This document shows positions 24,015 to 32,248 of a stretch of DNA of 64,000 bases, piece after piece (position 1 is the stretch's first letter; each line of letters begins with the position of its first letter). Below the pieces are notes generated by a model. It had not been told where the DNA came from and made no database searches. It saw only the letters and a program-made list of their open reading frames with translations. The DNA is taken from assembly GCA_964517265.1 (NCBI GenBank), contig CAZFBS010000003.1:1-64000 (forward strand). The letters run 5' to 3'. Both the position numbers and the translations under genes were made by a program. The DNA comes from REEP01 sp964517265 (lineage in GTDB: Bacteria > Pseudomonadota > Alphaproteobacteria > Rhodospirillales > Defluviicoccaceae).

Positions 24015-25906
24015 GCCACCCTCTTCGCATTTGCTATTGGCGCCGAATGGGCGCGGACGAAGTGTCCGCCCCCGAGGTCGAACAGACTTGACGGTGTGCT
24101 GCCGATGGTAAACGGCGACGGCCAGGCCTCCGGAGCCGATGCTCGCCCGCCCATCAGCGCCGAGAAATCCAGCCGGCAGGAAGGGTCGGGATAGGGAACC
24201 GCGGCCAGCAGTGCGCGCGTGTAAGGATGCACCGGTTGGCGAAATAGCATTTCTCGCGGGGCTTCCTCGACAACCTGCCCGGCGCACATGACAGCGATCC
24301 GGTCGGCCATGTAGTCGACGACTGCGAGGTTGTGGGAAATGAACAGGTAGGTGAGCCCCAGTTCCGCCTGTAGGTCCTTGAGCAGGTTGAGGATCTGGGC
24401 CTGAACCGAGACATCGAGGGCGGAGACCGGCTCGTCACAGATCAAAAGCTCCGGCTTCAGAGCGAGCGCCCGCGCAATTCCGATCCGCTGACGCTGGCCG
24501 CCGGAAAAGCTGTGCGGATAGCGGGACAGATACCGCGAATCGAGACCTACCACCCGCATCAGTTCCACCACCATCTCGCGGCGATAGGCGTCGTCACCGA
24601 TGCCGTGAATGACGAGGGGCTCGCTCAGGATATCGAGCACCGTCATGCGCGGATTCAACGAGCTGAACGGATCTTGAAACACATACTGGATCTTGCGGCG
24701 AAACAGCATCAACTCGCGGCTGTTGAGGGACAGCACGTCGATGGGATCGCCGTGGTCGTAGTAGGTGACGTTGCCGCTGTCCGGGCGTATCGCCCGCATG
24801 ATGATCTTGCTGACGGTGGTCTTGCCGCATCCGCTTTCTCCGACAAGACCAAGACAGGTTCCGGCAGCGAGCCGGAAGCTGACATCGTCCACGGCTTTGA
24901 CCGCTCGCATCCGTTGCGTCGCGATCCTCCCGCTGCGCTTGCGGATGGTAAAGCTCTTGGTCAGGTTTTTCACTTCGAGAAGCGGAACGCCGCCGCCCGC
25001 CGGCTTCTCTCCCGGCGCAAGCAACGCCCCTGCCTGATAGGTGATTTCCCGCAACGGCATCAATCGCTCGCACGGTTTCATATCGAAATGAGGGACTGCG
25101 CGCAGCAGCGCCTTCAGATAAGGATGGCGCGGATTGCCGTAGATGTCCTCCAGCATGCCGCTTTCCATGATGCGGCCTTGATACATGACCGCCACTTCTT
25201 CGGCGACGTTGGCGACTACTCCAAGATCGTGAGTGATCAGCAGCAGAGCCATTCCGAACTCGGCTTGCAGATCCATGATCAGTTTCAGGATTTGCGCCTG
25301 GATCGTCACGTCGAGCGCGGTACTCGGCTCGTCCGCGATGAGCAATGCGGGTCGGCAGATCAGCGCCATCGCGATCATCGCTCGCTGCCGCAGGCCGCCC
25401 GACAGCTCGAACGGATAAGTGTCGTAGGCGCGGACCGGATCCGGAAAATCGACCAACTTCAGCATCTCCAGGGTGGTCCGGTACCCTTCCTTCTTCCCCA
25501 TCCTGCGGTGCAGGAACAGGCTCTCGCTGATCTGATCGCCGATCGTGTGCAGCGGCGAGAGCGACGTCATCGGCTCCTGGAAGATCATCGAGATCCTATC
25601 GCCGCGGATAGCCCGGAATCGGGGGCTGGCGGGATCAAGGGCAGCCAGATCGATGACCTGCCCCGGTGCTCCTCCTGACGCATCCGGATCCGCCAGCAGG
25701 ATCTCGCCTCCCGCGATTCGCGCGGTGCGGGGAAGAATACCGAGCAGCGCCTGCGCCGTCACCGACTTGCCGGAGCCGGATTCGCCGACAAGCGCGACCG
25801 ATGAGCCGGGACGGACGCGGAACGAAAGGCCGTCCACGGCTCGCAGCACCCCCGCCTGCGTGTGAAAGTCGACCTGGAGATTGCGCACCCGCAAAAGATC
25901 GTTCAT
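24011..25906 (-). CDS. ABC transporter, fused DppD-DppF type ATPases
   Basis: 631 residues with two complete nucleotide-binding domains. The first has Walker A GESGSGKS (41-48), signature ELSGGLRQR and Walker B LLIADEPSTALD. The second has Walker A GESGCGKT, signature SFSGGQRQRIGIARALALKPELLICDEPVSALD and H-loop LFISHNLAVV. Each is followed by the oligopeptide-type C-terminal extension with PHPYLKALL and HPYTRALLAAVPYPDPSC. All catalytic motifs are intact, unlike the ABC protein at 34162. The start overlaps the stop of the upstream membrane-protein gene (ATGA). Confidence 0.93.
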   Translation of the reverse strand: MNDLLRVRNLQVDFHTQAGVLRAVDGLSFRVRPGSSVALVGESGSGKSVTAQALLGILPRTARIAGGEILLADPDASGGAPGQVIDLAALDPASPRFRAIRGDRISMIFQEPMTSLSPLHTIGDQISESLFLHRRMGKKEGYRTTLEMLKLVDFPDPVRAYDTYPFELSGGLRQRAMIAMALICRPALLIADEPSTALDVTIQAQILKLIMDLQAEFGMALLLITHDLGVVANVAEEVAVMYQGRIMESGMLEDIYGNPRHPYLKALLRAVPHFDMKPCERLMPLREITYQAGALLAPGEKPAGGGVPLLEVKNLTKSFTIRKRSGRIATQRMRAVKAVDDVSFRLAAGTCLGLVGESGCGKTTVSKIIMRAIRPDSGNVTYYDHGDPIDVLSLNSRELMLFRRKIQYVFQDPFSSLNPRMTVLDILSEPLVIHGIGDDAYRREMVVELMRVVGLDSRYLSRYPHSFSGGQRQRIGIARALALKPELLICDEPVSALDVSVQAQILNLLKDLQAELGLTYLFISHNLAVVDYMADRIAVMCAGQVVEEAPREMLFRQPVHPYTRALLAAVPYPDPSCRLDFSALMGGRASAPEAWPSPFTIGSTPSSLFDLGGGHFVRAHSAPIANAKRVA

Positions 25907-26415
25907 CCCCTCACGCTCCTGATCGCGGGGTGGGGCGGGCTTCCCGTCAGCCCGAGCGCATCCAGGTTGGACAGCGTCGCCGAGTCCAGCCGAATGCAAT
26001 TTTCTCGTGCCGCGTCTTTAGCCCGGGCCGCGACGGCGAGGAAGTCGTCCAGGTCCGATTCGATCCGCAGGCGCCCTCCATCCCCGACGAGGAGCAATTG
26101 CAGCCAGCCACCGCTGCGATCCCGGCGGGTCGAATAGTGTGCCAGCTTCAGTTGCCGCAGATCGCGCCAGCGGATCTCGGTCATGGTCAGCCCGCGACTG
26201 CGGATGCCATCCTCGCTGAGCTCGATACGCGCCATGTGCCGGCGCGCGGTCCTGGCACCATGGAGGGCGAAGAGGACCGCCGATGCCGTGAGGAGAGCGG
26301 TCACTGCCGGCAGCGGTTCGGTCATCAGAAGCGGGGCGCCGACGATACAGAGCCCGGCCCCGGCGCACAGATAATCGCCGGCCAGAGCGGGGATCGGGTA
26401 AACATGGGTGCTCAC
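25903..26415 (-). CDS. Small membrane protein with PH-like domain
   Basis: 170 residues. Two hydrophobic helices (LAGDYLCAGAGLCIVGAPLLM and PAVTALLTASAVLFALHGA) precede a soluble part, MARIELSEDGIRSRGLTMTEIRWRDLRQLKLAHYSTRRDRSGGWLQLLLVGDGGRLRIESDLDDF. Its alternating strands look like a bacterial PH domain. The GTG start at 26415 overlaps the deacetylase stop (GTGA), and its own stop overlaps the ATPase start (ATGA), so it is translationally locked between the glycan genes and the importer. Function unknown. Confidence 0.7.
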   Translation of the reverse strand: MSTHVYPIPALAGDYLCAGAGLCIVGAPLLMTEPLPAVTALLTASAVLFALHGARTARRHMARIELSEDGIRSRGLTMTEIRWRDLRQLKLAHYSTRRDRSGGWLQLLLVGDGGRLRIESDLDDFLAVAARAKDAARENCIRLDSATLSNLDALGLTGSPPHPAIRSVRG

Positions 26416-27167
26416 GGCCAGAACGCTTCTTTGGCACCGAGCCAACGCACCGCCGGATGGGAACGGGTCTGCGCGACGAACGCTTCGATGAACCCCCAGC
26501 AGCCTTCGTCGTGGAACAGGTGATGAGTCATCAGCCCGGTCGGCTCGTCCGGGTCCACCGCGTTGCTGCGCCGCGCCGCGAGGTGGTGAAGCACTTGGCC
26601 CAATGCATCGCCGTCGCCGATGAACCCGCCGGTGCCGTGCCAGTCCATGATGTCGAGGTGGACGTTGGTCCGCCGCACTCCCGGCACCGGTTCGGCGGCA
26701 TCGCGCGGTCCCAGGGTCGACACGCCGCCGAGGCCGACCGCGGGCAACGTCGGCAACAGAGCGGGATCGACACGGTTCCACGGCGCCACCATCACCGGCA
26801 GCGCTCGCGGCAGCCTTGAGAGCCGCCGCCATCCTTCTGCCAACTCTTCCGCCATCACCTCTTGCGGACGGTGGGGTCCGTGCTCCTCCTGTCGTTGATC
26901 GCCCGGAGCGTGGTTTTCGTGGCTCCATCCATGCTGCAGGACCGACGCCAGGGGATAATCCAAGAGAAGCGCGTGCAGGGATCCGTCGATATCGCGGGGA
27001 ATGACCGCGAGTGCGACCGGAACATCCTGCGTCGCACCAAGGTTCAACAACCGCACCAGTTGGGGGGATTCTCGTGTCGCATCGTCGTCGCGCCACCAAA
27101 AGGTGGCGGTTCGGCCGTCTTGCTGCCAGCGCACGAGTTCATCCCATAGATCTTGCCATGTCGCCAT
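26412..27167 (-). CDS. Polysaccharide deacetylase-like protein
   Basis: 251 residues. FWWRDDDATRESPQLVRLLNL at the N-terminus carries the acidic metal/base pair of NodB-like folds (RDDD). QHGWSHENHAP supplies the H-x3-H type metal motif (HGWSHENH), and MVAPWNR matches the third motif. NodB-fold enzymes remove N-acetyl groups from glycans. It lacks a signal peptide, so it would act in the cytoplasm or on a lipid-linked glycan. It is 43 bases downstream of a glycosyltransferase and overlaps the next gene, placing it in the glycan operon. Confidence 0.78.
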   Translation of the reverse strand: MATWQDLWDELVRWQQDGRTATFWWRDDDATRESPQLVRLLNLGATQDVPVALAVIPRDIDGSLHALLLDYPLASVLQHGWSHENHAPGDQRQEEHGPHRPQEVMAEELAEGWRRLSRLPRALPVMVAPWNRVDPALLPTLPAVGLGGVSTLGPRDAAEPVPGVRRTNVHLDIMDWHGTGGFIGDGDALGQVLHHLAARRSNAVDPDEPTGLMTHHLFHDEGCWGFIEAFVAQTRSHPAVRWLGAKEAFWP

Positions 27168-27210
27168 TCCTGGTCACGCTCCGTCACCCGCGGCTGTTGT
27201 TCCTGCGAAT

Positions 27211-28416
27211 TTATTGCCGTTCCCGCGCCTCATGCCCTGCGTTGTGTCCCGGCCGATCCCGGCAAAGAGCGACAATTTCCCGTGCTGTCGCCTCGGCGCC
27301 CGACACGTTGATCGCCACTGCGGCCGGCTCGGCATCCAGCGCCCCGTCCACCGCCCGCGCAACGGTCTCCGGCGAGAGCGAGGCCGGATCGACCACCTTG
27401 AAGAGGCCGTGGCTTGCAAATACGCGGGCCCGAAAGTTCTGTTCGGTCTGATTGCCCTCGGCAAAGGGAACGACCACTGCTCGCGCTCGTGCCTGAATGA
27501 GATCCATCACTGTATTGTAGCCGGCTTGCGAGATGGAAAGAACGCAGTTCCTGAGAAGCGTTGGCAGATCGGCCCGCCACCGCTCGACGATGACGCCGGG
27601 AGGGGCATCCCATGCCAGCTGCGTGAACCGTGCTTGAGGCATATTCGGGCCACAGATGAGGCGCCAGGGGCGGGTAGCGACACGAGTGAGCGGTCTTGCC
27701 GCAAGTGCCGTCTCGATCAGCGGTGCACCCACGGCGCCGCCCCCGGCGGAGACGATGATCTCGCCGCTGCCTGCCTCTCCTGTTCCTGTTTTTTCCGTGT
27801 CGTTTATCGCGGCCGCCGCCGGTTCGATCACATATCCGGTGTAGCGGATCAGCGTGGCGATTTCCTCGGCCTCCGGCAGGGACTCCTGTAGGGCAATGAG
27901 CCCGGAATCCCCGTGGACGAGGACACGATCGAACCACGTCCGCGCGAGCTGGACCATTTCCCGTCGCCGGGTGGCGTTGGCCTTGTGCACCAGGACGTCG
28001 CGCACGGACGCAACGCAGCGCGGCCGCTTTCGCTGGATTCGCGCGGCCGTCAGCAACGGCATCAGCTCGAACCGGAATGCGCGCCGACCGAAGGGAAACT
28101 GCTCAATCAACAGAACGTCCGGCTGAACCACCGCCAATTCGCGCAGCAACCGGGTTACCCGCGCTTCACGCAGCGTATCGTTGACGGGGGCGCCGCCTTC
28201 ATCCACCAGTTCCGAGAACGCAGCGTCGGCTGCCTGGATCGGCGGGAGCAGAATCCTGGCGCAGCCGTCAAAGCGGATGCCGTCCACATGAGGGCCACCC
28301 AGCACAACCCATACGTCAAGGCCGTGCTGCGCCATTGCCCGAGCGATGACAGACGCGCGCTTGATGTGCCCGACACCAAGCAGGTGCTGAGCATAGAACA
28401 TCACGCGCCCGCTCAT
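27211..28416 (-). CDS. Glycosyltransferase, MurG-like (GT-B fold)
   Basis: 401 residues. The N-terminal domain opens with MSGRVMFYAQHLLGVGHIKRASVIARAMAQHG, the glycine loop seen in MurG/GT28-like enzymes. The C-terminal domain has IIVSAGGGAVGAPLIETALAA and the sugar-nucleotide segment LSISQAGYNTVMDLIQARARAVVVPFAEGNQTEQNFRA, which matches the SQAGYNT/P-E-Q pattern of this family. It is similar in plan to the protein at 30834. Start overlaps the previous stop (ATGA). Donor and acceptor unknown. Confidence 0.85.
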   Translation of the reverse strand: MSGRVMFYAQHLLGVGHIKRASVIARAMAQHGLDVWVVLGGPHVDGIRFDGCARILLPPIQAADAAFSELVDEGGAPVNDTLREARVTRLLRELAVVQPDVLLIEQFPFGRRAFRFELMPLLTAARIQRKRPRCVASVRDVLVHKANATRRREMVQLARTWFDRVLVHGDSGLIALQESLPEAEEIATLIRYTGYVIEPAAAAINDTEKTGTGEAGSGEIIVSAGGGAVGAPLIETALAARPLTRVATRPWRLICGPNMPQARFTQLAWDAPPGVIVERWRADLPTLLRNCVLSISQAGYNTVMDLIQARARAVVVPFAEGNQTEQNFRARVFASHGLFKVVDPASLSPETVARAVDGALDAEPAAVAINVSGAEATAREIVALCRDRPGHNAGHEARERQ

Positions 28417-29567
28417 GCCGCCGCTCCCGCTGGAACAAGCGGCTTTAACAGAGCGGCAAGGGCGGTGGCCGCCGGCGCAAGATCATGCTGCCTGAGGACA
28501 TGCGATGGCGCTTTGGCAGCCATCGCCCGGCGGCGTTCGTCCTCATCAAGCAGACGGGCCAGGGCGCGCGCAAACGCCGCGGCATCGCCGACCGGTACGA
28601 GTCGTCCCGTCTCGCCATCGGCGACGACATCGGGCACGCCGCCATAGCGCCCGGCGAGCACTGCCAAACCCGCGGCCTGGGCTTCGAGAAAGGCAAGGCC
28701 ATAGGCCTCGTTGACGGCCGGCCAGAGGTAGAGATCGGCTGCCGAATAGATCGCGGGCAGTGCCTGCTCTTCGACGCAGCCGAGCCAGCGCACCCGACCA
28801 CCGACCGGCGCAAACGCCCCCGTGACGTCCGCCCGCGCCGGGCCGTCGCCGACGACGACCAGGGTCCAGGGCCGGTGCGCAATCTGCTCCAGCGCGCGCG
28901 CAAGAAGCTGATAGGAGGAGAACTTGTCGCCAGCGCGCATCATCGCCGCAGTCAGCAGCACCGGCCGGTCCTGCGCAAGCCCAAGTTGCCGCACCAAGTC
29001 CGCGCGATGACGGGCGCGATCGGCGGCGGCGCGCAGATAGGGAGCCGCATCGATGAACGGCCTCAAGCCAACCAAACGGTGGGGGGCGACAACCAGCGGT
29101 GCCAGACCCGGCGTGTCGGCGCGATTGAGTGCGATCACCAGATCCGCGGCGGCGATCGCCTCGTTTGCTGCGGCGAATCCATTCGCCCACGGCCCTCGCG
29201 CCTGCTTGGGCGCGGAGGAAGCCTCGGCAACGACATAGGGAAGATCAAGAGCACGGGCCACCGCCGGTCCCAGCCAGTCCGGAGCCTTGTGATAGAGATG
29301 GTAGGTAAACCACAGCTCGGGGCGCCGGGCGGCATCGCGGTGCCGGTAGCGATCACGGAGACGGTCCGCGAGCCGGTTGCCGAGTGCGGCAAGCCGCCGT
29401 TGTCGCACTCGGCAACCGCTGACATCGTAGCTGCGGAACGAGGAGACGAGGGTGAGCTGATGCCCCGCCTTTTCAAGCGCCCTCCACAGCAGCCGCGCCA
29501 TCTGCCGATCACCCGATGGTATTGGATGACCGGGCGCTTTCATCGGTGCGTAGAACGCTATTCGCAC
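28413..29567 (-). CDS. Glycosyltransferase family 4
   Basis: 384 residues. N-terminal MRIAFYAPMKAPGHPIPSGDRQMARLLWRAL has the GT4 acceptor-side loop. The C-terminal domain has RPVLLTAAMMRAGDKFSSYQLLARAL, VVVGDGPARADV, RVRWLGCVEEQALPAIYSAADLYLWPAVNEAYGLAFLEAQAAGLAVLAGRYGGVPDVV; the E-x7-E pair is NEAYGLAFLE. Retaining GT4 enzymes use nucleotide-activated sugars. It overlaps both neighbours by a few bases. Confidence 0.88.
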   Translation of the reverse strand: MRIAFYAPMKAPGHPIPSGDRQMARLLWRALEKAGHQLTLVSSFRSYDVSGCRVRQRRLAALGNRLADRLRDRYRHRDAARRPELWFTYHLYHKAPDWLGPAVARALDLPYVVAEASSAPKQARGPWANGFAAANEAIAAADLVIALNRADTPGLAPLVVAPHRLVGLRPFIDAAPYLRAAADRARHRADLVRQLGLAQDRPVLLTAAMMRAGDKFSSYQLLARALEQIAHRPWTLVVVGDGPARADVTGAFAPVGGRVRWLGCVEEQALPAIYSAADLYLWPAVNEAYGLAFLEAQAAGLAVLAGRYGGVPDVVADGETGRLVPVGDAAAFARALARLLDEDERRRAMAAKAPSHVLRQHDLAPAATALAALLKPLVPAGAAA

Positions 29568-30901
29568 GCGCGTTCCTCCAAAATTTCCGTTGCGGCAACC
29601 TTCAGCGTATTGCCGGCGAGCCGGTGTGCCAACCGCTCGATCCCTTGCCTGAGAGTGAAGTGCGCCCGGATTCTCGCCATTGCCGCCGCAGCGAGTCGGT
29701 CCCGCAGCGCCGCGTTTCGGATCAGTCGCTCCAATGCGGCAGCCAGCGCCCGCGGATCATCCGGCGCGACCAGAAGGCCGGTCTCCTCGCTGATGATCAG
29801 CTCGGCAATACCGCCGACGCGGGTGGAGACAGCGGCCAGACCCTGGCTGTGCGCCTCCATCAGGACATTGGGCAGCCCGTCCCGGTCTCCGTCGGCCGCG
29901 ATACGCGCGGCGAGAACGAAAATGTCGGCCGCCCGGTATTGCTCGAGAATCACTGTTTGCGTCTGCGCGCCCATCCAATCGATATGAGGTGTCAGGCCGG
30001 CTTTTGCTGCGGTTCGCTTCAGCTGGACCAGCCGGGAGCCGCCGCCGATGTGAGTCATGTGCCACGAGAGCGTTGCCGGCAGCATCGCCAGCGCTTCCAG
30101 GAGCACCTCGTATCCCTTTTTCTCCACCGCGCGCCCCACCGAGAGAAGGCGCACCGGCTCTTCGGATCTGGAGCCGTCGCGCAGCGAGGGCGGGCGCACG
30201 GGTGGCGGAAATCGATCGAGGTCCAGCCCGTGATAAACAAGGTCGACCTTGGCCGGATCGGGCGCCAGAGATGCCAGATGGTCCGCGCCGAGACGCGTAC
30301 AGGTGACCAGCCATCGGCATTCCAACAGCTTTTCCCGCTTATCCCACTCGGGGGTGGTCCAGATATCCTTGGCATGCGCCGATATGCTCCAGGGCAGACC
30401 CCGTATCACCGCGGCATATCGGGTGACGGATGCCGGGGTATGGAGAAAGTGCGCATGCAGCCAGCGGACCTCGGCGGGCAGATCATGCGCAAGGACGAGA
30501 GCCTGGCCGAACCGGCGCAGCCGGCTGCGGGTTGGATCGCGGCGAACGTCCCGCAGCCACGTGGCCAGGGCGCGCCGGTAGCCGGGCGTATTGCGAAAGC
30601 GCCGCCATGCGGCGAGAACGCGCAAAGGCTGATTGCGCAGGTATTCCGGCAGATAGGTCACCGGCGCACGGATTTCCTGATGAACCGGATGGAGAGCACC
30701 ATCGGTCGGATGGCGCAACGAAAACAGGCAGATGCGGATGCCACGCTGCTCCAGTGCATGAATTTCCTGGGCGATGAAGGTCTCCGACAGGCGCGGGTAG
30801 CCCTTCACCACGAAGGCGACCGGTGCTCCTGGATCAGCGACTGGCGGAGGCGAGCGCGACTCGTGCCGGGGCGTCGACGTCAGCATCCAGCCACCTTCCA
30901 A
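29558..30901 (-). CDS. Glycosyltransferase family 4 (colanic-acid/WcaL-like)
   Basis: 447 residues. VAFVVKGYPRLSETFIAQEIHALEQRGIRI near the N-terminus is the sequence signature of WcaL/ExoL-like GT4 enzymes. It continues with HAHFLHTPASVTRYAA, then LVYHGLDLDRF, RLLSVGRAVEKKGYEVLLEAL and the donor segment DGDRDGLPNVLMEAHSQGLAAVSTRVGGIAELI. The gene overlaps the end of the upstream glycosyltransferase gene by 68 bases (53 if the ATG at 30886 is used), long for this operon. It ends within the next gene's start. Confidence 0.88.
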   Translation of the reverse strand: MEGGWMLTSTPRHESRSPPPVADPGAPVAFVVKGYPRLSETFIAQEIHALEQRGIRICLFSLRHPTDGALHPVHQEIRAPVTYLPEYLRNQPLRVLAAWRRFRNTPGYRRALATWLRDVRRDPTRSRLRRFGQALVLAHDLPAEVRWLHAHFLHTPASVTRYAAVIRGLPWSISAHAKDIWTTPEWDKREKLLECRWLVTCTRLGADHLASLAPDPAKVDLVYHGLDLDRFPPPVRPPSLRDGSRSEEPVRLLSVGRAVEKKGYEVLLEALAMLPATLSWHMTHIGGGSRLVQLKRTAAKAGLTPHIDWMGAQTQTVILEQYRAADIFVLAARIAADGDRDGLPNVLMEAHSQGLAAVSTRVGGIAELIISEETGLLVAPDDPRALAAALERLIRNAALRDRLAAAAMARIRAHFTLRQGIERLAHRLAGNTLKVAATEILEERACE

Positions 30902-32060
30902 TCATGCCGTTGATCACCGTGAGCCCGTCCAGCAACCCCGGCATTCGAACCTGCGAGGGGCGCGGTTGCGCTGGTAGGGCGCGGATGGCCGCGGCCATCA
31001 GTCCCGGATCATATGTCTCCTCGATGGCGAGCATGCTTACGAGCCCGAGCGCCTTGGCGCGCGAGGCGCGGATGTACTGTTCCATCCGCGGCACCGAACG
31101 GGGCACGATCAGGGCCGGCTTGTCGAAGGACAGAATCTCGCAAAAGGTATTGTAGCCGCCCATGGCGATGATTCCTGCCGCATCCGCCATCAGGGTTTCG
31201 ACGTTCGCGTCGAAGCTGATGGCGGCGACGCGCGGAAGGCGTGCCGCGCGCTCCATGAATGCCGCCTGCATGGTCGAGCGCATGAACGGGCCGAGAACCA
31301 GCAGTGCCGGATAATCGATGCCCGGATCATGCTCATAGGCTCGCAGCACCCAGTCGACGATTTCGGCGCCGTCGCCACCGCCACCCGTCGTTACCAGGAT
31401 GTAGGGCTGTCCGGCGAAGGGATTGATGGCATGCGGAGGGCGATCGATCTCCGAGACGGAGCGGCGCAGATAGCCGGTATAGTGGAGCTTGGCTTCAACC
31501 GACGCCGGCACCGGGACGCCGTGAAGCGGCTGGCAGACCTGCGGTAGGCCGTAAATCCAGATATGATCGTAGACATCCATCAGGGCGGAAAGCGCGTTCT
31601 TGCGTCGCCATTCCTCGGCCAAGGCGATCGGATCGTCCATCACATCGCGAAGCCCGAGCACCAGCGGCGTTCCCCTGCTCTTCAGCATCAAAAGGGTCTC
31701 GCGGACTTCTCCGCGCAGACCCCATGGCTCCTTGTCGACGAGAACCACGTCCGGAGCGAAGCTTTCGGCCGTGTGCCGGATGATGGACGCTCGCAGCCGG
31801 AGAATGTCTTCGATGCCGATCTCCAGGCTGAGGGGGGTATAATCGCCGTGGCGCAACTTGATCACCCCGGGAATGCGGACGAAGTCCACACGTGAGCGGA
31901 AACTGAAGCTGCCGATGATTGGCGAGCCCGAGAGAATCAGAACCGAGAGGGCAGGGCGGTTTTCGACCAGTGCGTGGGCAATTGCCCGGCATCGGCGAAG
32001 ATGACCGAGGCCGAACGAGTCATGGCTATAGATCAATATTCTCTGCTGGCCGACCGACAC
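30834..32060 (-). CDS. Glycosyltransferase, MurG-like; first gene of the operon
   Basis: 408 residues. RILIYSHDSFGLGHLRRCRAIAHAL is the N-terminal GT-B loop, and ILVTTGGGGDGAEIVDWVL plus GIIAMGGYNTFCEILSFDKPALIVPRSVPRMEQYIRA form the donor site (GGYNT, P-x4-EQ). It is related to the enzyme at 27211, so the operon has two MurG-like and two GT4 enzymes. GTG at 32060 is chosen because AAGGA lies 6 bases upstream; an in-frame start at 32147 would add a non-homologous leader. A 188-base divergent region separates it from the FkbH-like gene. Confidence 0.85.
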   Translation of the reverse strand: MSVGQQRILIYSHDSFGLGHLRRCRAIAHALVENRPALSVLILSGSPIIGSFSFRSRVDFVRIPGVIKLRHGDYTPLSLEIGIEDILRLRASIIRHTAESFAPDVVLVDKEPWGLRGEVRETLLMLKSRGTPLVLGLRDVMDDPIALAEEWRRKNALSALMDVYDHIWIYGLPQVCQPLHGVPVPASVEAKLHYTGYLRRSVSEIDRPPHAINPFAGQPYILVTTGGGGDGAEIVDWVLRAYEHDPGIDYPALLVLGPFMRSTMQAAFMERAARLPRVAAISFDANVETLMADAAGIIAMGGYNTFCEILSFDKPALIVPRSVPRMEQYIRASRAKALGLVSMLAIEETYDPGLMAAAIRALPAQPRPSQVRMPGLLDGLTVINGMIGRWLDADVDAPARVALASASR

Positions 32061-32248
32061 GGGAATTCCTTCGCAAAATGCCCTCAACAGCAATATCTTA
32101 TGACAGCTATCGAGCGCATGAGAAGATTCGTTTACGGTGGATCCCAAGAGGTGGCCTGAAGCGGAGGTCGAGGGATTCCGCTTCGCCAGGATAACAAGGT
32201 CAGCCTTGCCTGCCCATGCGTGTGGGGTGAAAACGGCGGCGAGAGGCA

